Source: JABJPM01 sp964596705
GTDB lineage: Archaea > Nanobdellota > Nanobdellia > SCGC-AAA011-G17 > PNOQ01
Direction of reading: 5' to 3'
NCBI GenBank assembly: GCA_964596705.1
Contig: CAZQVG010000001.1
Span: 1-64,000 of the forward strand
Length of the DNA: 64,000 bases
Position numbers and translations under genes: made by a program. The notes under the pieces are model-generated. The model made no database searches, had not been told where the DNA came from, and worked only from the letters and a program-made list of their open reading frames with translations. Positions 32,199-42,200 of the stretch are shown piece by piece (position 1 is the stretch's first letter; every line of letters starts with the position of its first letter).

Positions 32199-32618
32199 AT
32201 GCCAGTCAATAAAAGAAAGAAAAATACCAGGATGCGTGCAAAAACTACTCACGGGTATGGCTCTATGAAAAAGAATAGGGGTGCCGGAAACCGTGGGGGT
32301 AGAGGAATGGCTGGTAGTGGAAAAAGGGCAGATCAAATAAAATCTAAGATACTCAAAACAAAAGGAAAGAGGTATTATGGTAAATATGGATTTAAACGAC
32401 CTCAATCTGTTACTAAAACTCCAAAGATAATAAATTTATCAAAAATAGATCTTTTAGCTAAAAAAGAGAAAGAGGGATATGTTTTTGATGCTTCAAATTT
32501 CGATAAAGTTCTAGGAACAGGAAATATTACAAAACCAATAAAAATTACTGCAAAATCCTACTCTGCATTAGCAAAAGAAAAAATTGAAAAGGCTGGTGGA
32601 GAAGCAATAACATGCTAA
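32199..32618 (+). CDS. rpl15: Ribosomal protein L15 (uL15)
   Basis: 139 residues: the Gly/Arg-rich N-terminal arm RAKTTHGYGSMKKNRGAGNRGGRGMAGSGKRA and the C-terminal domain KPIKITAKSYSALAKEKIEKAGGEAI. Overlaps the SecY start by 7 nt, linking ribosomal proteins to the translocon gene. Confidence 0.96.
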   Translation: MPVNKRKKNTRMRAKTTHGYGSMKKNRGAGNRGGRGMAGSGKRADQIKSKILKTKGKRYYGKYGFKRPQSVTKTPKIINLSKIDLLAKKEKEGYVFDASNFDKVLGTGNITKPIKITAKSYSALAKEKIEKAGGEAITC

Positions 32619-34039
32619 GAGAAATTATGATGAACCTGCCCGAAGTGGCAGGGCCAACACAGAAAAGACTTTCTTTCAAAGAAAAACTTAAATGGACTGG
32701 GATAATTTTACTTGCATTTTTTATCTTATCTATGATCTCTTTGTTTGGACTTAGAAATAATGCTTTAAGTCAATTTGAACAACTTTCTATTATTTTAGGA
32801 GCTAATTTTGGTTCTATTTTATCTTTAGGTATTGGACCAATCGTAACTGCATCTATCGTATTGCAGCTTTTAACAGGTGCAGGAATATTAAATATAGATA
32901 CTACCACAATGGAAGGGAAAAGGTTCTTTCAAGGATTGCAAAAGTTATTGTCCATTTTCTTTATATTGTTTGAAGCAGCCATTTATGTTTTGATGGGAGG
33001 TTTATCTCCTTCAGCAGATTTAGCTCCAGCAACATATTCCTTAATGCAATTTTTGTTAATTTTTCAGTTATTCTTAGGAGGTATGCTTGTTTTATTTATG
33101 GCAGAAGTTGTAGATAAATGGGGATTCGGATCAGGAATTTCACTATTTATCGCAGCAGGTGTATCTCAGCAGATATTTATTAGGGCATTTTCACCGTTAA
33201 CAACAACAGGTCAATTAGCGTTTGGGTCTGGACTACCACCTGTTGGACAAGTGTGGGTATTCTTTAAATCTTTGCTAAATGCTGATTTGACTGGAGCAGC
33301 ATTGCCATTTTTTGCCATTTTCTTTACAATTGTAGTGTTTGTTATGGCAGTTTATGCTCAGGCAATGAAAGTTGATATCCCTTTATCATTTGGAAGGATA
33401 AGGGGCCATGGAATAAGGTGGCCATTGAGATTCATATATACTTCAAATATTCCAGTTATTTTAGTAGCAGCATTACTAGCAAATATTCAATTATGGGCAA
33501 GATTATTACAAAATAAGGTTGGAGAGTCTGGAATAGGACATTGGATTTCATATTATGTATTAGGTCAATTTTCTGGACAATCACCAATTTCAGGATTAGT
33601 GTATTGGACTCATGCTCCAAATTTAGTAGATGCAATTGTATCTAAGTATTTCACTCCTGAATTATTATTGCAAAGTTTAACATATATCTTATTTATGGTT
33701 GGAGGATCTGTATTATTCTCTATCTTCTGGGTCCAGACTTCTGGAATGGATGCTAAATCTCAAGCTAAACAAATTTTAGCATCTGGATTGCAGATGCCAG
33801 GATTTAGGAGAGACCCTAGAGTTCTAGAAAGGGTATTGAAGAGGTATATTACTCCATTAACAGTGATGGGAGGAGCAGCAGTTGGTATATTGGCTGCGAC
33901 AGCAGACTTATTTGGTGCATTGGCACGAGGAACAGGAATACTGTTAACAGTTATGATCATTTATAGGTTGTATGAGGAAGTAGCACAACAACATATGATG
34001 GATATGAACCCTGCATTGAGAAAAATGATGCAAGGGTAA
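32612..34039 (+). CDS. secY: Preprotein translocase subunit SecY
   Basis: 475 residues, about ten membrane helices: central channel of the Sec system in the cytoplasmic membrane. Recognised by LSFKEKLKWTGIILLAFFILS, GPIVTASIVLQLLTGAG, the loop VDIPLSFGRIRGHGIRWPLRFIYTSNIPVI, and the C-terminal helices with GTGILLTVMIIYRLYEE. Start codons at 32612, 32627 and 32630 are all possible. Confidence 0.97.
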   Translation: MLREIMMNLPEVAGPTQKRLSFKEKLKWTGIILLAFFILSMISLFGLRNNALSQFEQLSIILGANFGSILSLGIGPIVTASIVLQLLTGAGILNIDTTTMEGKRFFQGLQKLLSIFFILFEAAIYVLMGGLSPSADLAPATYSLMQFLLIFQLFLGGMLVLFMAEVVDKWGFGSGISLFIAAGVSQQIFIRAFSPLTTTGQLAFGSGLPPVGQVWVFFKSLLNADLTGAALPFFAIFFTIVVFVMAVYAQAMKVDIPLSFGRIRGHGIRWPLRFIYTSNIPVILVAALLANIQLWARLLQNKVGESGIGHWISYYVLGQFSGQSPISGLVYWTHAPNLVDAIVSKYFTPELLLQSLTYILFMVGGSVLFSIFWVQTSGMDAKSQAKQILASGLQMPGFRRDPRVLERVLKRYITPLTVMGGAAVGILAATADLFGALARGTGILLTVMIIYRLYEEVAQQHMMDMNPALRKMMQG

Positions 34040-34072
34040 GCTTTAAAAAGGAACAAAAATCTTCAAAATAAA

Positions 34073-34510
34073 ATGTTAGACTCGTTATTTAACTCAATCT
34101 TTGGATGGGCGATAGACATATCCCCAATATTTGGGTTATTTATAATAGCGTTTGTTCTAACATTATTCGTAACTTTGGTCTATAAGTTTATGACTGACCA
34201 AGAATTATTGAAGAGCATAAAACAAGAGATGAAGGAAATTCGAGAGGAAATGAAAAAATTTAAAGATGATCCTCAGAAGATGATGGAACTAAATAAAAAA
34301 TCCATGGAACATTCATTATCTCAAATGAAAAACACTTTTAAACCCATGCTAATTACCTTTATCCCGCTAATAATAGTCTTTGGATGGCTAAGAAATATAT
34401 ATGGAACGTTAACTTTAAATTTCTTAGGTATCCATAGTTGGCTATTAATATACATCATATTTTCAATGGTGTTGAGTTTAATATTAAGAAAAATAATGAA
34501 GGTGTACTAA
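34073..34510 (+). CDS. DUF106 (EMC3/TMCO1-type) membrane insertase homologue
   Basis: 145 residues: three membrane helices with a charged coiled-coil hairpin between the first two (LLKSIKQEMKEIREEMKKFKDDPQKMMELNKKSMEHSLSQ). DUF106 proteins are the archaeal relatives of YidC/Oxa1 insertases and neighbour SecY in many archaea. Follows secY by 33 nt. Confidence 0.92.
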   Translation: MLDSLFNSIFGWAIDISPIFGLFIIAFVLTLFVTLVYKFMTDQELLKSIKQEMKEIREEMKKFKDDPQKMMELNKKSMEHSLSQMKNTFKPMLITFIPLIIVFGWLRNIYGTLTLNFLGIHSWLLIYIIFSMVLSLILRKIMKVY

Positions 34511-34511
34511 A

Positions 34512-34775
34512 ATGCCAGACGGAAAACATAAATCAAGGTCGTTAAGGAGAGTTTTTGTAAGAACTCCAGGAAAAGAAACTAAACTACATTATAGAGAAAG
34601 GAAGCCTAAAAAGAAGAAATGTTCAGAATGTGGTAAACAATTGCATGGAATTCCACATTTAATTCAGTCTAAATTCAGGAACCTACCAAAAACAAAGAAA
34701 CGTCCTCAAAGACCTTACGGAGGAGTATTATGCTCATCTTGTATGAGGAAAAAAATAAAGGAGCAGGTGTTGTAA
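34512..34775 (+). CDS. rpl34e: Ribosomal protein L34e
   Basis: 87 residues: HKSRSLRRVFVRTPGKETKLHYRERKPKKKKC, zinc ribbon CSECGKQLHG ... GGVLCSSCMRKKI. Archaeal/eukaryotic 50S protein, in its usual place downstream of DUF106. Confidence 0.95.
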   Translation: MPDGKHKSRSLRRVFVRTPGKETKLHYRERKPKKKKCSECGKQLHGIPHLIQSKFRNLPKTKKRPQRPYGGVLCSSCMRKKIKEQVL

Positions 34776-34776
34776 A

Positions 34777-35094
34777 ATGTTCGAAGTAGGAAGACTTGTT
34801 ATAAAACTTGCAGGGCGTGATGCAGGACAAACAGGGATAGTTGTTAAGAAAATAGATGAAAATAATGTTTTGATAGATGGAAATGTAAGAAGAAGAAAAT
34901 GCAACATAAAACACTTGCAACCATTAAAAGACGTTCTTAAAATAAAAGAAAATGCTTCTACTGCAGAAGTTCATAAAATAATGTCTGCTGCAGGAATAAA
35001 GATTATAGAAAAAAAGAAAGTAAAGAGATCAGAGAAGAAGAAAGTTGAAGAGACAAAAACAACAAAGAAAAAGAAGGCTTCTACTAAAAAATGA
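34777..35094 (+). CDS. rpl14e: Ribosomal protein L14e
   Basis: 105 residues. N-terminal KOW fold: FEVGRLVIKLAGRDAGQTGIVVKKIDENNVLIDG, RRRKCNIKHLQPL. A Lys-rich tail of about 25 residues (KKKVKRSEKKKVEETKTTKK) ends the protein. Overlaps prefoldin alpha by 4 nt. Confidence 0.93.
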   Translation: MFEVGRLVIKLAGRDAGQTGIVVKKIDENNVLIDGNVRRRKCNIKHLQPLKDVLKIKENASTAEVHKIMSAAGIKIIEKKKVKRSEKKKVEETKTTKKKKASTKK

Positions 35095-35465
35095 ATAATC
35101 AAGAAGAAGCTCAAAAATTTATAGCACAACAACTTTTGGGACAACAATTACAACAGTTAGAGCAACAAATTGCTACAATAGAAATGCAGATGAAAGATTT
35201 AAACGTTCTAAAAGAAAGTTTGAATGAACTAAGCAATTTAGATGATTGCAAGATTCATACTCCTTTAGGAGCAGGTGTATTTTTAGAGTCCCATTTATCT
35301 AAACCTGAAACTGTACTCTTGAATGTTGGTGCAGGGGTTATTGTAAAGAAAGATACTCCGACAGCCATAAAAATAATTGGAAAGCAAATAGAAGAACTTG
35401 AAAGCATAAAGAAGCAAATGGAAAACAGTTTTAATGAATTATCAAAAAATCTCGAGTCTTTATAG
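35091..35465 (+). CDS. pfdA: Prefoldin alpha subunit
   Basis: 124 residues with two long coiled-coil helices flanking a beta-hairpin core (KIHTPLGAGVFLESHL, ETVLLNVGAGVIVKKDTPTAIK). Prefoldin holds nascent polypeptides for the chaperonin. It closes the superoperon. Confidence 0.93.
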   Translation: MNNQEEAQKFIAQQLLGQQLQQLEQQIATIEMQMKDLNVLKESLNELSNLDDCKIHTPLGAGVFLESHLSKPETVLLNVGAGVIVKKDTPTAIKIIGKQIEELESIKKQMENSFNELSKNLESL

Positions 35466-35507
35466 GGAATCTAAATTTATTTAAAGAAAGATTAATTATT
35501 CTTTTCT

Positions 35508-36749
35508 ATGGATCCTCAAGCTTATTATTCGAATTCAGAGATAAAAAAAGAACTTGTTTTTAATGCCCAAAATAGAGAAGTTGCAGTAAGATTTGGAAAC
35601 GGTGGTTTTGGGAAACGACCAGACATTTTGCAATTTGATAATGAGGTCACAGATTTTGTTAAGAAGGGAGCAACATCTTTTCATATTTCTGAGGAACACT
35701 GGAGAAATCCATTGGACTTAAAGCCAGGAATGACAAAAAGAGAACTGGATAACCTGAGGACAGGATGGGATTTAGTCCTAGATATAGATTCTCCTGATTT
35801 AGAAGATTCAAAGATTATAACCCATTATTTAATTGAAGCTATAAGGTTTCATGATGTTAAAAATATTTCAGTTAAATTCTCTGGGAATAAAGGATTTCAT
35901 ATAGCCATTCCATTTAAGGCATTTCCTGCGAGAGTAAATGATGTAGAAACAGTAAAATTATTTCCCGAGGGTCCAAAAGTAATTGCACAATATCTTGTAA
36001 ATATGATAGAACCTGTATTAGTTGAAAAATATGGGGAGCAGATGAGGGAAAAACTAAAAGTAGACACCGTCTTGATATCGAATAGACACATGTTTAGAGC
36101 GCCATATAGTTTGCATGAGAAATCCGGGTTAGTTAGTTTGCCAATAAAAGCTGAAGAGGTTTTAAGCTTTAATAAGGAGTCGGCTAAACCAGAAAAGGTT
36201 AAGGCCAGACTAAGGTTTATGGACGATTCTGATGTTCAGCAGGGAGAAGCTTCATCTTTAATAACTCAAGCATTTGATTGGAATGCCAGAAATTCTTCAA
36301 AGATAGAAGATTATTACGAGGACATTCCAAACTTAAAACCTCAAGAATTTGAGGAGATTAGTGAAGCAATTCCTGAAGAGTATTTTCCGCCATGCATCAA
36401 AATGGGTTTAGCAGGAATAGAAGATGGCAGAAAAAGATTTTTGTTCATCCTTATAAATTTCTTAAGGTCTGTGGGGTGGAATATGAAAGAGATTGAAGAA
36501 AGGGTTTGGAAGTGGAATAATAGTCTGGAAAACCCCCTAAAAGAAGGATATGTAATGTCTCAGCTAAATTGGCATAAGGCAAATAAGAAGAAAGTTCTGC
36601 CACCAAACTATGCAAATAAGGCATATTATGCAGATATTGGGATTCTGCCGCCTGAGAATATAACCTCTAAATTCAAAAATCCTGTAACCTATACTATTCG
36701 TATGTTTAGGGCTAAAAATAAGCGAAAAAATAAGAAAAAATCAAGTTAA
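35508..36749 (+). CDS. Fused DNA primase (PriS catalytic plus PriL C-terminal domain)
   Basis: 413 residues. The PriS part carries the catalytic D92-I-D94 (DLVLDIDSPD), SGNKGFHIAIP (125-135) and an MFRAPYSLH element. From about residue 285 it changes to the PriL C-terminal domain: YFPPCIKMGLAGIEDGRKRFLFILINFLRSVGW and HWHKANKKKVLPPN-like motif. The first Fe-S cysteine position is C296; the other three expected positions appear to be Y369, L380 and I385. Single-chain primases occur in Nanoarchaeum and related DPANN. A TATTTAAAG box is centred about 28 nt upstream. Confidence 0.9.
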   Translation: MDPQAYYSNSEIKKELVFNAQNREVAVRFGNGGFGKRPDILQFDNEVTDFVKKGATSFHISEEHWRNPLDLKPGMTKRELDNLRTGWDLVLDIDSPDLEDSKIITHYLIEAIRFHDVKNISVKFSGNKGFHIAIPFKAFPARVNDVETVKLFPEGPKVIAQYLVNMIEPVLVEKYGEQMREKLKVDTVLISNRHMFRAPYSLHEKSGLVSLPIKAEEVLSFNKESAKPEKVKARLRFMDDSDVQQGEASSLITQAFDWNARNSSKIEDYYEDIPNLKPQEFEEISEAIPEEYFPPCIKMGLAGIEDGRKRFLFILINFLRSVGWNMKEIEERVWKWNNSLENPLKEGYVMSQLNWHKANKKKVLPPNYANKAYYADIGILPPENITSKFKNPVTYTIRMFRAKNKRKNKKKSS

Positions 36750-36756
36750 CAAAACA

Positions 36757-36765
36757 TTTATAAAT
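36757..36765 (+). promoter_or_regulatory. TATA box of rps17e
   Basis: TTTATAAAT is centred 28 nt before the S17e ATG (36789), consistent with a leaderless start. Confidence 0.5.
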
Positions 36766-36788
36766 AACCTAAAAATATTAAGAGAACC

Positions 36789-36977
36789 ATGGGAAGAATA
36801 AAAACTACACTAATTAAAAGGACTGCACATAAATTATTCTATTCAGATCCATCTAAATTCAAGAAGGATTTTGAAGAGAATAAAAAGATTGTTTCAGAAT
36901 CTTTGATATTACGGTCGAAAAAATTTAGAAACATTATAGCAGGGTATGTTACTAGACTTGCTAAAAAACAGTTATAG
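36789..36977 (+). CDS. rps17e: Ribosomal protein S17e
   Basis: 62 residues: GRIKTTLIKRTAHKLF, FKKDFEENKKIV, LRSKKFRNIIAGYVTRL. Archaeal/eukaryotic 30S protein of normal archaeal length. Own TATA box; Alba follows 29 nt downstream, probably in the same transcript. Confidence 0.95.
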   Translation: MGRIKTTLIKRTAHKLFYSDPSKFKKDFEENKKIVSESLILRSKKFRNIIAGYVTRLAKKQL

Positions 36978-37006
36978 TCCTTTAAAGGATACAGGAGGTA
37001 ACTAAA

Positions 37007-37324
37007 ATGACTGAAGAAAACGCAGTACAAAATGAACAAAAAAAAGACGATGACTATATAGTGTTTGTTGGTGGAAAACCATTCATGAATTATGTAACTG
37101 GAGTAGTTATGCAGTTTACAACGCAAAATGCAACAGAAGTTGTGATAAAAGCGAGAGGGAAGTTTATTTCTAGGGCAGTGGACATTGCAGAAGTAGCAAC
37201 AAAGAGATTTTTAGAGAATGCAGTAGAAGTTGCTGACATAAAGATCGATAGTGAAGAATTTGAAAACAAAGAGGGAAAACAAGTAAGAGTTTCCACAATG
37301 GAAATAACTTTAAGAAAGAAATAA
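37007..37324 (+). CDS. albA: Chromatin/RNA-binding protein Alba
   Basis: 105 residues: DYIVFVGGKPFMNYVTGVVMQFTTQNATEVVIKARGKFISRAVDIAEV contains the Alba core with the conserved GKPxxxYV and the DNA-contacting KARGKxISRAVD. It coats DNA or RNA as dimers. An acidic/Lys N-terminal extension of about 18 residues precedes the core. A strong GGAGGT Shine-Dalgarno lies just upstream of the ATG. Confidence 0.94.
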   Translation: MTEENAVQNEQKKDDDYIVFVGGKPFMNYVTGVVMQFTTQNATEVVIKARGKFISRAVDIAEVATKRFLENAVEVADIKIDSEEFENKEGKQVRVSTMEITLRKK

Positions 37325-37402
37325 ATTTTTAATTTTTCTTTATTATATTTTATAAAAACCTTTAAAAACAATTAATTCTAGATTTTAATTAAAAGAGGTA
37401 AG

Positions 37403-39112
37403 ATGGATTTTATAGCTACACTTTCAGAATTATCGAGCAGTAGTTTATTGACAGAAATAGGAATAATATTGATATTTGCTACCATACTCGCTTTTATTGT
37501 AAGAGCGTTTAGACAACCGCTAGTTCCAGCATATATTCTAGCAGGTTTAATTTTGGGGCCGCTTGGATTGGGTGTAGTAAAAGATCCAGAATCAATCAGA
37601 GTCTTATCTGAATTTGGAATCGCGTTTTTATTATTTGCAGTTGGATTGGAAATAAACATTAAAAGATTGAAAGATATTGGCTTAACTGCTACCCTTGGTG
37701 GATTGCTGCAAGTTGTTTTTGTTTTCTTTGCAGGATTTTATATATCTACCAAGTTAGGATTTGCACATTTTGAATCCATTGTTTTGGGGTTGGTTTTAGC
37801 ATTTAGTTCTACAATGATTGTTGTGAAACTTTTATCTGATAGGGAACAGTTAGATACTTTGCATGGAAGAATTGTTTTAGGTATTTTGCTTATCCAAGAC
37901 TTAATCATTATATTAGTATTATCTATTTTGTCATCCTCAGGAAATATTTCCTCCTCCTTAATATTTGCAGCATTGATTAGGGGTGCAATACTATTCTCAG
38001 CTGCTTTCTTGGCAAGTAAATATATTTTTCCAAATCTATTTGAATTTGCTGCGAGATCAAAAGAGTTATTGTTTTTAACATCCTTAACTGTGTTATTTCT
38101 GTTCTCTATTTTAGCATATTTCTTATCTTTCTCAGTTGCAATCGGAGCATTTGTAAGCGGGTTGGCATTAGCAAGTTTGCCTTATCACTATGATATTGTT
38201 GGAAACGTAAACCCATTAAAAGGATTTTTTGCTACAATATTCTTTACTTCATTAGGTATGCAATTAACAACAATAGAACCAAATTATATGGTAAAGGCAA
38301 TATGGTTGATTTTGGCAGTTATAATTATTAAACCGTTAATTGTTTATTTGATAATTACTTTATTTGGATATGAGAAAAGAACTGCCTTTTTCTCTGGATT
38401 AAGTTTAGGCCAAACCAGCGAATTCTCATTGATATTAATTGTTATGCCATTTATAGTTAGCGCAATTTCTCAAGAGGTATTTTCATTAGTAATTTTGATC
38501 ACAATAGTTACAATGATCCTCACTTCTTATTTATTAGAGTTCCAATATTCAATATACTTATTTTTCTCGCCAATTTTGAGGTTTGTAGAGAAAGTTTTCC
38601 CTGTAAAGAAAAGAATGGTATTAGAGTATACTCCAAGAAATGAAAAAATTGATGTGGTGTTAATCGGAAAACATAGGATGGGAAACATATTTTTTAAGAT
38701 CTTAGCAAGTTTAAAGAAGAGAGTACTTGTTATAGACCATAATCCAGACATAATTAAGAGACTATTAGACAACAAAATACCATGTATCTATGGCAACATG
38801 TCAAATCGAGAGGTATTAGATAAGATAAAGACAAAAAATTTAAAGATTATAATCTCTACAGTGCCCAATGAAAGAGACAATATTTATTTGATAAGATATA
38901 TAAAATCAAAGAATCCAAAAATAAATGTTATAGTTACTGCTAACCACATTCATCAAGCAAAACACCTTTATAATATCGGGGCAGACTATGTAATTCTACC
39001 ACACATTCTAAGTGGAGAAAAAGTAGCAACTATGTTAAAAAAATCGGTAAGAGACAAATCTTATTTCCAAAGAAGTAAGAAAAAACATTTGAAAGATTTA
39101 AACGGAAGTTAG
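37403..39112 (+). CDS. Cation/proton antiporter with RCK (TrkA-N) domain
   Basis: 569 residues. About 12 membrane helices of the CPA2/KefB family (IRAFRQPLVPAYILAGLILGPLGLG, FGIAFLLFAVGLEI, LSLGQTSEFSLIL) followed from about 415 by a cytoplasmic Rossmann-type RCK domain (VVLIGKHRMGNIFFKIL, VIDHNPDIIKRL, ADYVILP). The Gly motif is GKHRMG instead of the common GYGRVG, so nucleotide binding may differ. GAGGT precedes the ATG. Ends flush with the minus-strand tRNA gene. Confidence 0.93.
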   Translation: MDFIATLSELSSSSLLTEIGIILIFATILAFIVRAFRQPLVPAYILAGLILGPLGLGVVKDPESIRVLSEFGIAFLLFAVGLEINIKRLKDIGLTATLGGLLQVVFVFFAGFYISTKLGFAHFESIVLGLVLAFSSTMIVVKLLSDREQLDTLHGRIVLGILLIQDLIIILVLSILSSSGNISSSLIFAALIRGAILFSAAFLASKYIFPNLFEFAARSKELLFLTSLTVLFLFSILAYFLSFSVAIGAFVSGLALASLPYHYDIVGNVNPLKGFFATIFFTSLGMQLTTIEPNYMVKAIWLILAVIIIKPLIVYLIITLFGYEKRTAFFSGLSLGQTSEFSLILIVMPFIVSAISQEVFSLVILITIVTMILTSYLLEFQYSIYLFFSPILRFVEKVFPVKKRMVLEYTPRNEKIDVVLIGKHRMGNIFFKILASLKKRVLVIDHNPDIIKRLLDNKIPCIYGNMSNREVLDKIKTKNLKIIISTVPNERDNIYLIRYIKSKNPKINVIVTANHIHQAKHLYNIGADYVILPHILSGEKVATMLKKSVRDKSYFQRSKKKHLKDLNGS

Positions 39113-39187
39113 TGGCGCCACCCGGATTTGAACCGGGGATCTTCTGCTCATGAAACAGACGCATTAACCAGGCTATGCTATGGCGCC
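39113..39187 (-). tRNA. tRNA-Met (CAT)
   Basis: 75 nt: acceptor GGCGCCA/TGGCGCC, discriminator A, D stem GCAT/ATGC, anticodon stem TCTGT/GCAGA, loop TTCATGA (anticodon CAT), T arm CCCGG-TTCAAAT-CCGGG. The anticodon stem lacks three consecutive G-C pairs, so it is not the initiator; elongator Met or an Ile tRNA with modified C34 are both possible. It abuts the antiporter stop codon with no gap. Confidence 0.92.
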
Positions 39188-39233
39188 ATATTTGTTGAGA
39201 CAATATATCTTATTTATAAATCTAACTATTGGA

Positions 39234-42200
39234 TTAATTTAATAATCCCCAGTACGGAATATCTGGAGTCAAGGGAGTATTTGATGGATCTATTTGTTGG
39301 AAGGTAATTTGTCCAGATTCAATAACTGGTTTATATATTCCCTGATTTAGCTGATAATTTGGGTATAAGTCTTTAAACAATTTATTTTCTTGTACTGAGA
39401 AGATGTTCCATCTTGAATCTGCCAATTTACGTCTAAAATGAATAATTCTTCTTCCGGTTAAATTTATAGTTTGATTTAATTTAGAATATACAAAATAAGT
39501 TTTTAAATAGTCTAAACTTAAAGAGTTGTTTTCCTCTGTTTTTATTGCATTCCAACCAGTTCCATTATATGAAAGAACTATAGAATCATTAAATAAATCT
39601 GTTGTTAATGAATCGTTTTTTATCCTTATTGTAATTATGTTCCATCCTTTTGTAAGATTGATTGTTTGTTCATAAGGAATTGGGGTATATTCGGTTTGGT
39701 TAAAACTATAATCTCCAGTGTTAAAGAGGTCGTGTTTTATGTAAGGCCAATCCCTTTTCCCTGAGTAGGGTGTATTGAGCTCCCAAACATGTAATCTATT
39801 GTCTGTTGTATACATTGCAGTTATTGTAGCAAATATTAGATCTGTTTTATTGTCCTGATCTATATCATCTATTATGGGTGGATTGCGGGATATTGTAGCT
39901 CCAATATCATATGCCTCCCAAGATATTTTTTTAGGCCAACCAGATTTAAGATTTCCAGTCAAACCATCTAATGAGATCAATTTTACATAATCTCCTGTAA
40001 AGGAATAGGTCGAGAATCCGTGGTAATAATATCCTCCCATTATGTCTAAATTGTTATCCCCACCAATATCTGCAACTGTTATTGGTGCAAGACTTACGTT
40101 GTAATATGCCCTATTCCAAGGTTTAAGAGATATCAAGTCAGAATCATATGCACCGATAAAATACCCGGTTGTATCATGGATAAGAACAAAAATAATTTTA
40201 CTTTGGGTTTCTGGATCTGTTGCCAATGCTAATCTTCGATCATAGTAGTATTGGGAAGTAGTGTTGCTGGCTATTTCGCTTCCATTGTAAAATATTAGTT
40301 TTAAGTCTTTGCCGTTTGTTGCGATCAACTCATTAATACCATCTAAATTAACATCTCCAATTACTGTTTTTGGAGCATACATTTGAGTAGAAATAATATC
40401 TCCTGTAAGATTGCAAATATACACTAAGTTCTGACCAGAAAGTACTATCTCTTTTATTGAATCATTATTTAAATCCCCCACAGAGATATCATAGATTGAA
40501 TCGCTGAAATATTTGGGGAAATTTGATATATTAGATCCAGAACTATTTAAAACATACAAGTAAGCCCTATTAGATTTATCATTCACATAGAAAATTAGTT
40601 CTAATGATCCATCATTATTTAGGTCGGATGCTATTGGATCTGAAATGGAGGTCGCACGATATGATTTAGGCCATCCTGGGAAATAAGAACCGTTTAAATA
40701 AAAAATAGACATATTATTTGCAGAGGTTGCAGTTATTATTTCCTCCACTCCATCAAAATCAAAATCTGCTACTATTGGAGTAGCTTCTTTAGATACATTT
40801 ATTGGCCATCCTGGGAAATAAGAACCGTTTGAGTTAAAGATGTATATCTTTTTATCACTCTGGATTACTATTTCTTTTTTTCCATCTTTGTCAAGATCTT
40901 CAGTTAGTATATTTCCATGAGATCTGCCTTCTAATCGTTGAGGCCACCCTAGCTTATATTGGGGATTTATATTAATTGGAAATGTATCAACTGCTATTTG
41001 CCCGAAACTATCAAAAACTTTTATTTTTATTACATAGTCTGTATTTGGTGTTAGTATAGATGTGTTAAATGAATAGATTAATCCGTTTGTTACCTTGTTT
41101 GTTATTTCCCCCACTAGATTAAAGGTTGATGGGTCTACACCTTCACCATAATAAATTTCTGCTTTATGAAAATTATCCCCCCCAGCAGTACCGTAAATTT
41201 TCAATAAATCTCCTTCAAATTTTGTTTTCATTGAATCTATGATGGCAATGGGGAAGGATCCTGTTATCGTTGTTTTATTTGTAATATATAGTGCTTTTGA
41301 AGCGTTGATAATCCCTGTTCCAACATATCTATTTATTGGGTTAGATTTATTAAATGGAGATGTAGCATATTGTAAAATAGAATAAACTTCATTAACAGAT
41401 AGGTTTGGGTTTTTAGAGAGCATAAGTGCTGCAACTCCTGCGGTAATAGGTGAGGAAAAAGAAGTTCCTGAAGCCCACACATAATCGCTACTCAAGAGGT
41501 AGGAGTTTGTTGTATATGTTGCTGCAGGCGAAGCAAGATCTACCTTTGGTCCGGAATTTGATCCACCTTGACCTTCCGTGCAGTAATTATCTATTGAATT
41601 TCCATACCAAGCTCTTGCCGTAGAAGTAGATCCTGCCACACAGAATACCCTTTCACTATCGCAAAGATTATTTGTCCTGCCTGGGTCGCACCTATAAAAG
41701 TTTCCTGCGCCGGTAAACAAAGCAACACCGGATTCATATGCATAATCTAGAACATCTTTTAAAGCCCCGTTATAATCTGACATCCAACTCATACTAATTA
41801 ATCTTGCACCATTATCGACAGCATATTGTATTCCTTCTGGATATCCTGAACCATATCCTTTAAGAGCTATGAATTTACAGTTCCAACATAATCCAGAAAC
41901 ACCTTTTGAATTATTGGTTTTTGCAGAGATCAGCCCAGTAGTAGCAGTTCCATGGGAGAAGGTTATGTAGGGAAGAGGAGCAGGATCATTATCGTTAGCT
42001 ATAAAATCCCAACCAATTAAATCATCTATGTATCCGTTATTGTCGTCATCCACCCCATTTAGATCTCCTGGATCAAAGGTATATCTATTTAAAGTATCGT
42101 TCCAAACCAAAACATCCCCATCGCCATCTGCATCTTCACCAAGATTTCTCCAAACATTATCCACCAAGTCTTCATGGTACCACAATACATCTGTATCTGG

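Noticed and set aside
39113..39187. Initiator tRNA-Met
   Set aside because: The anticodon stem TCTGT/GCAGA lacks the run of G-C pairs of initiators.
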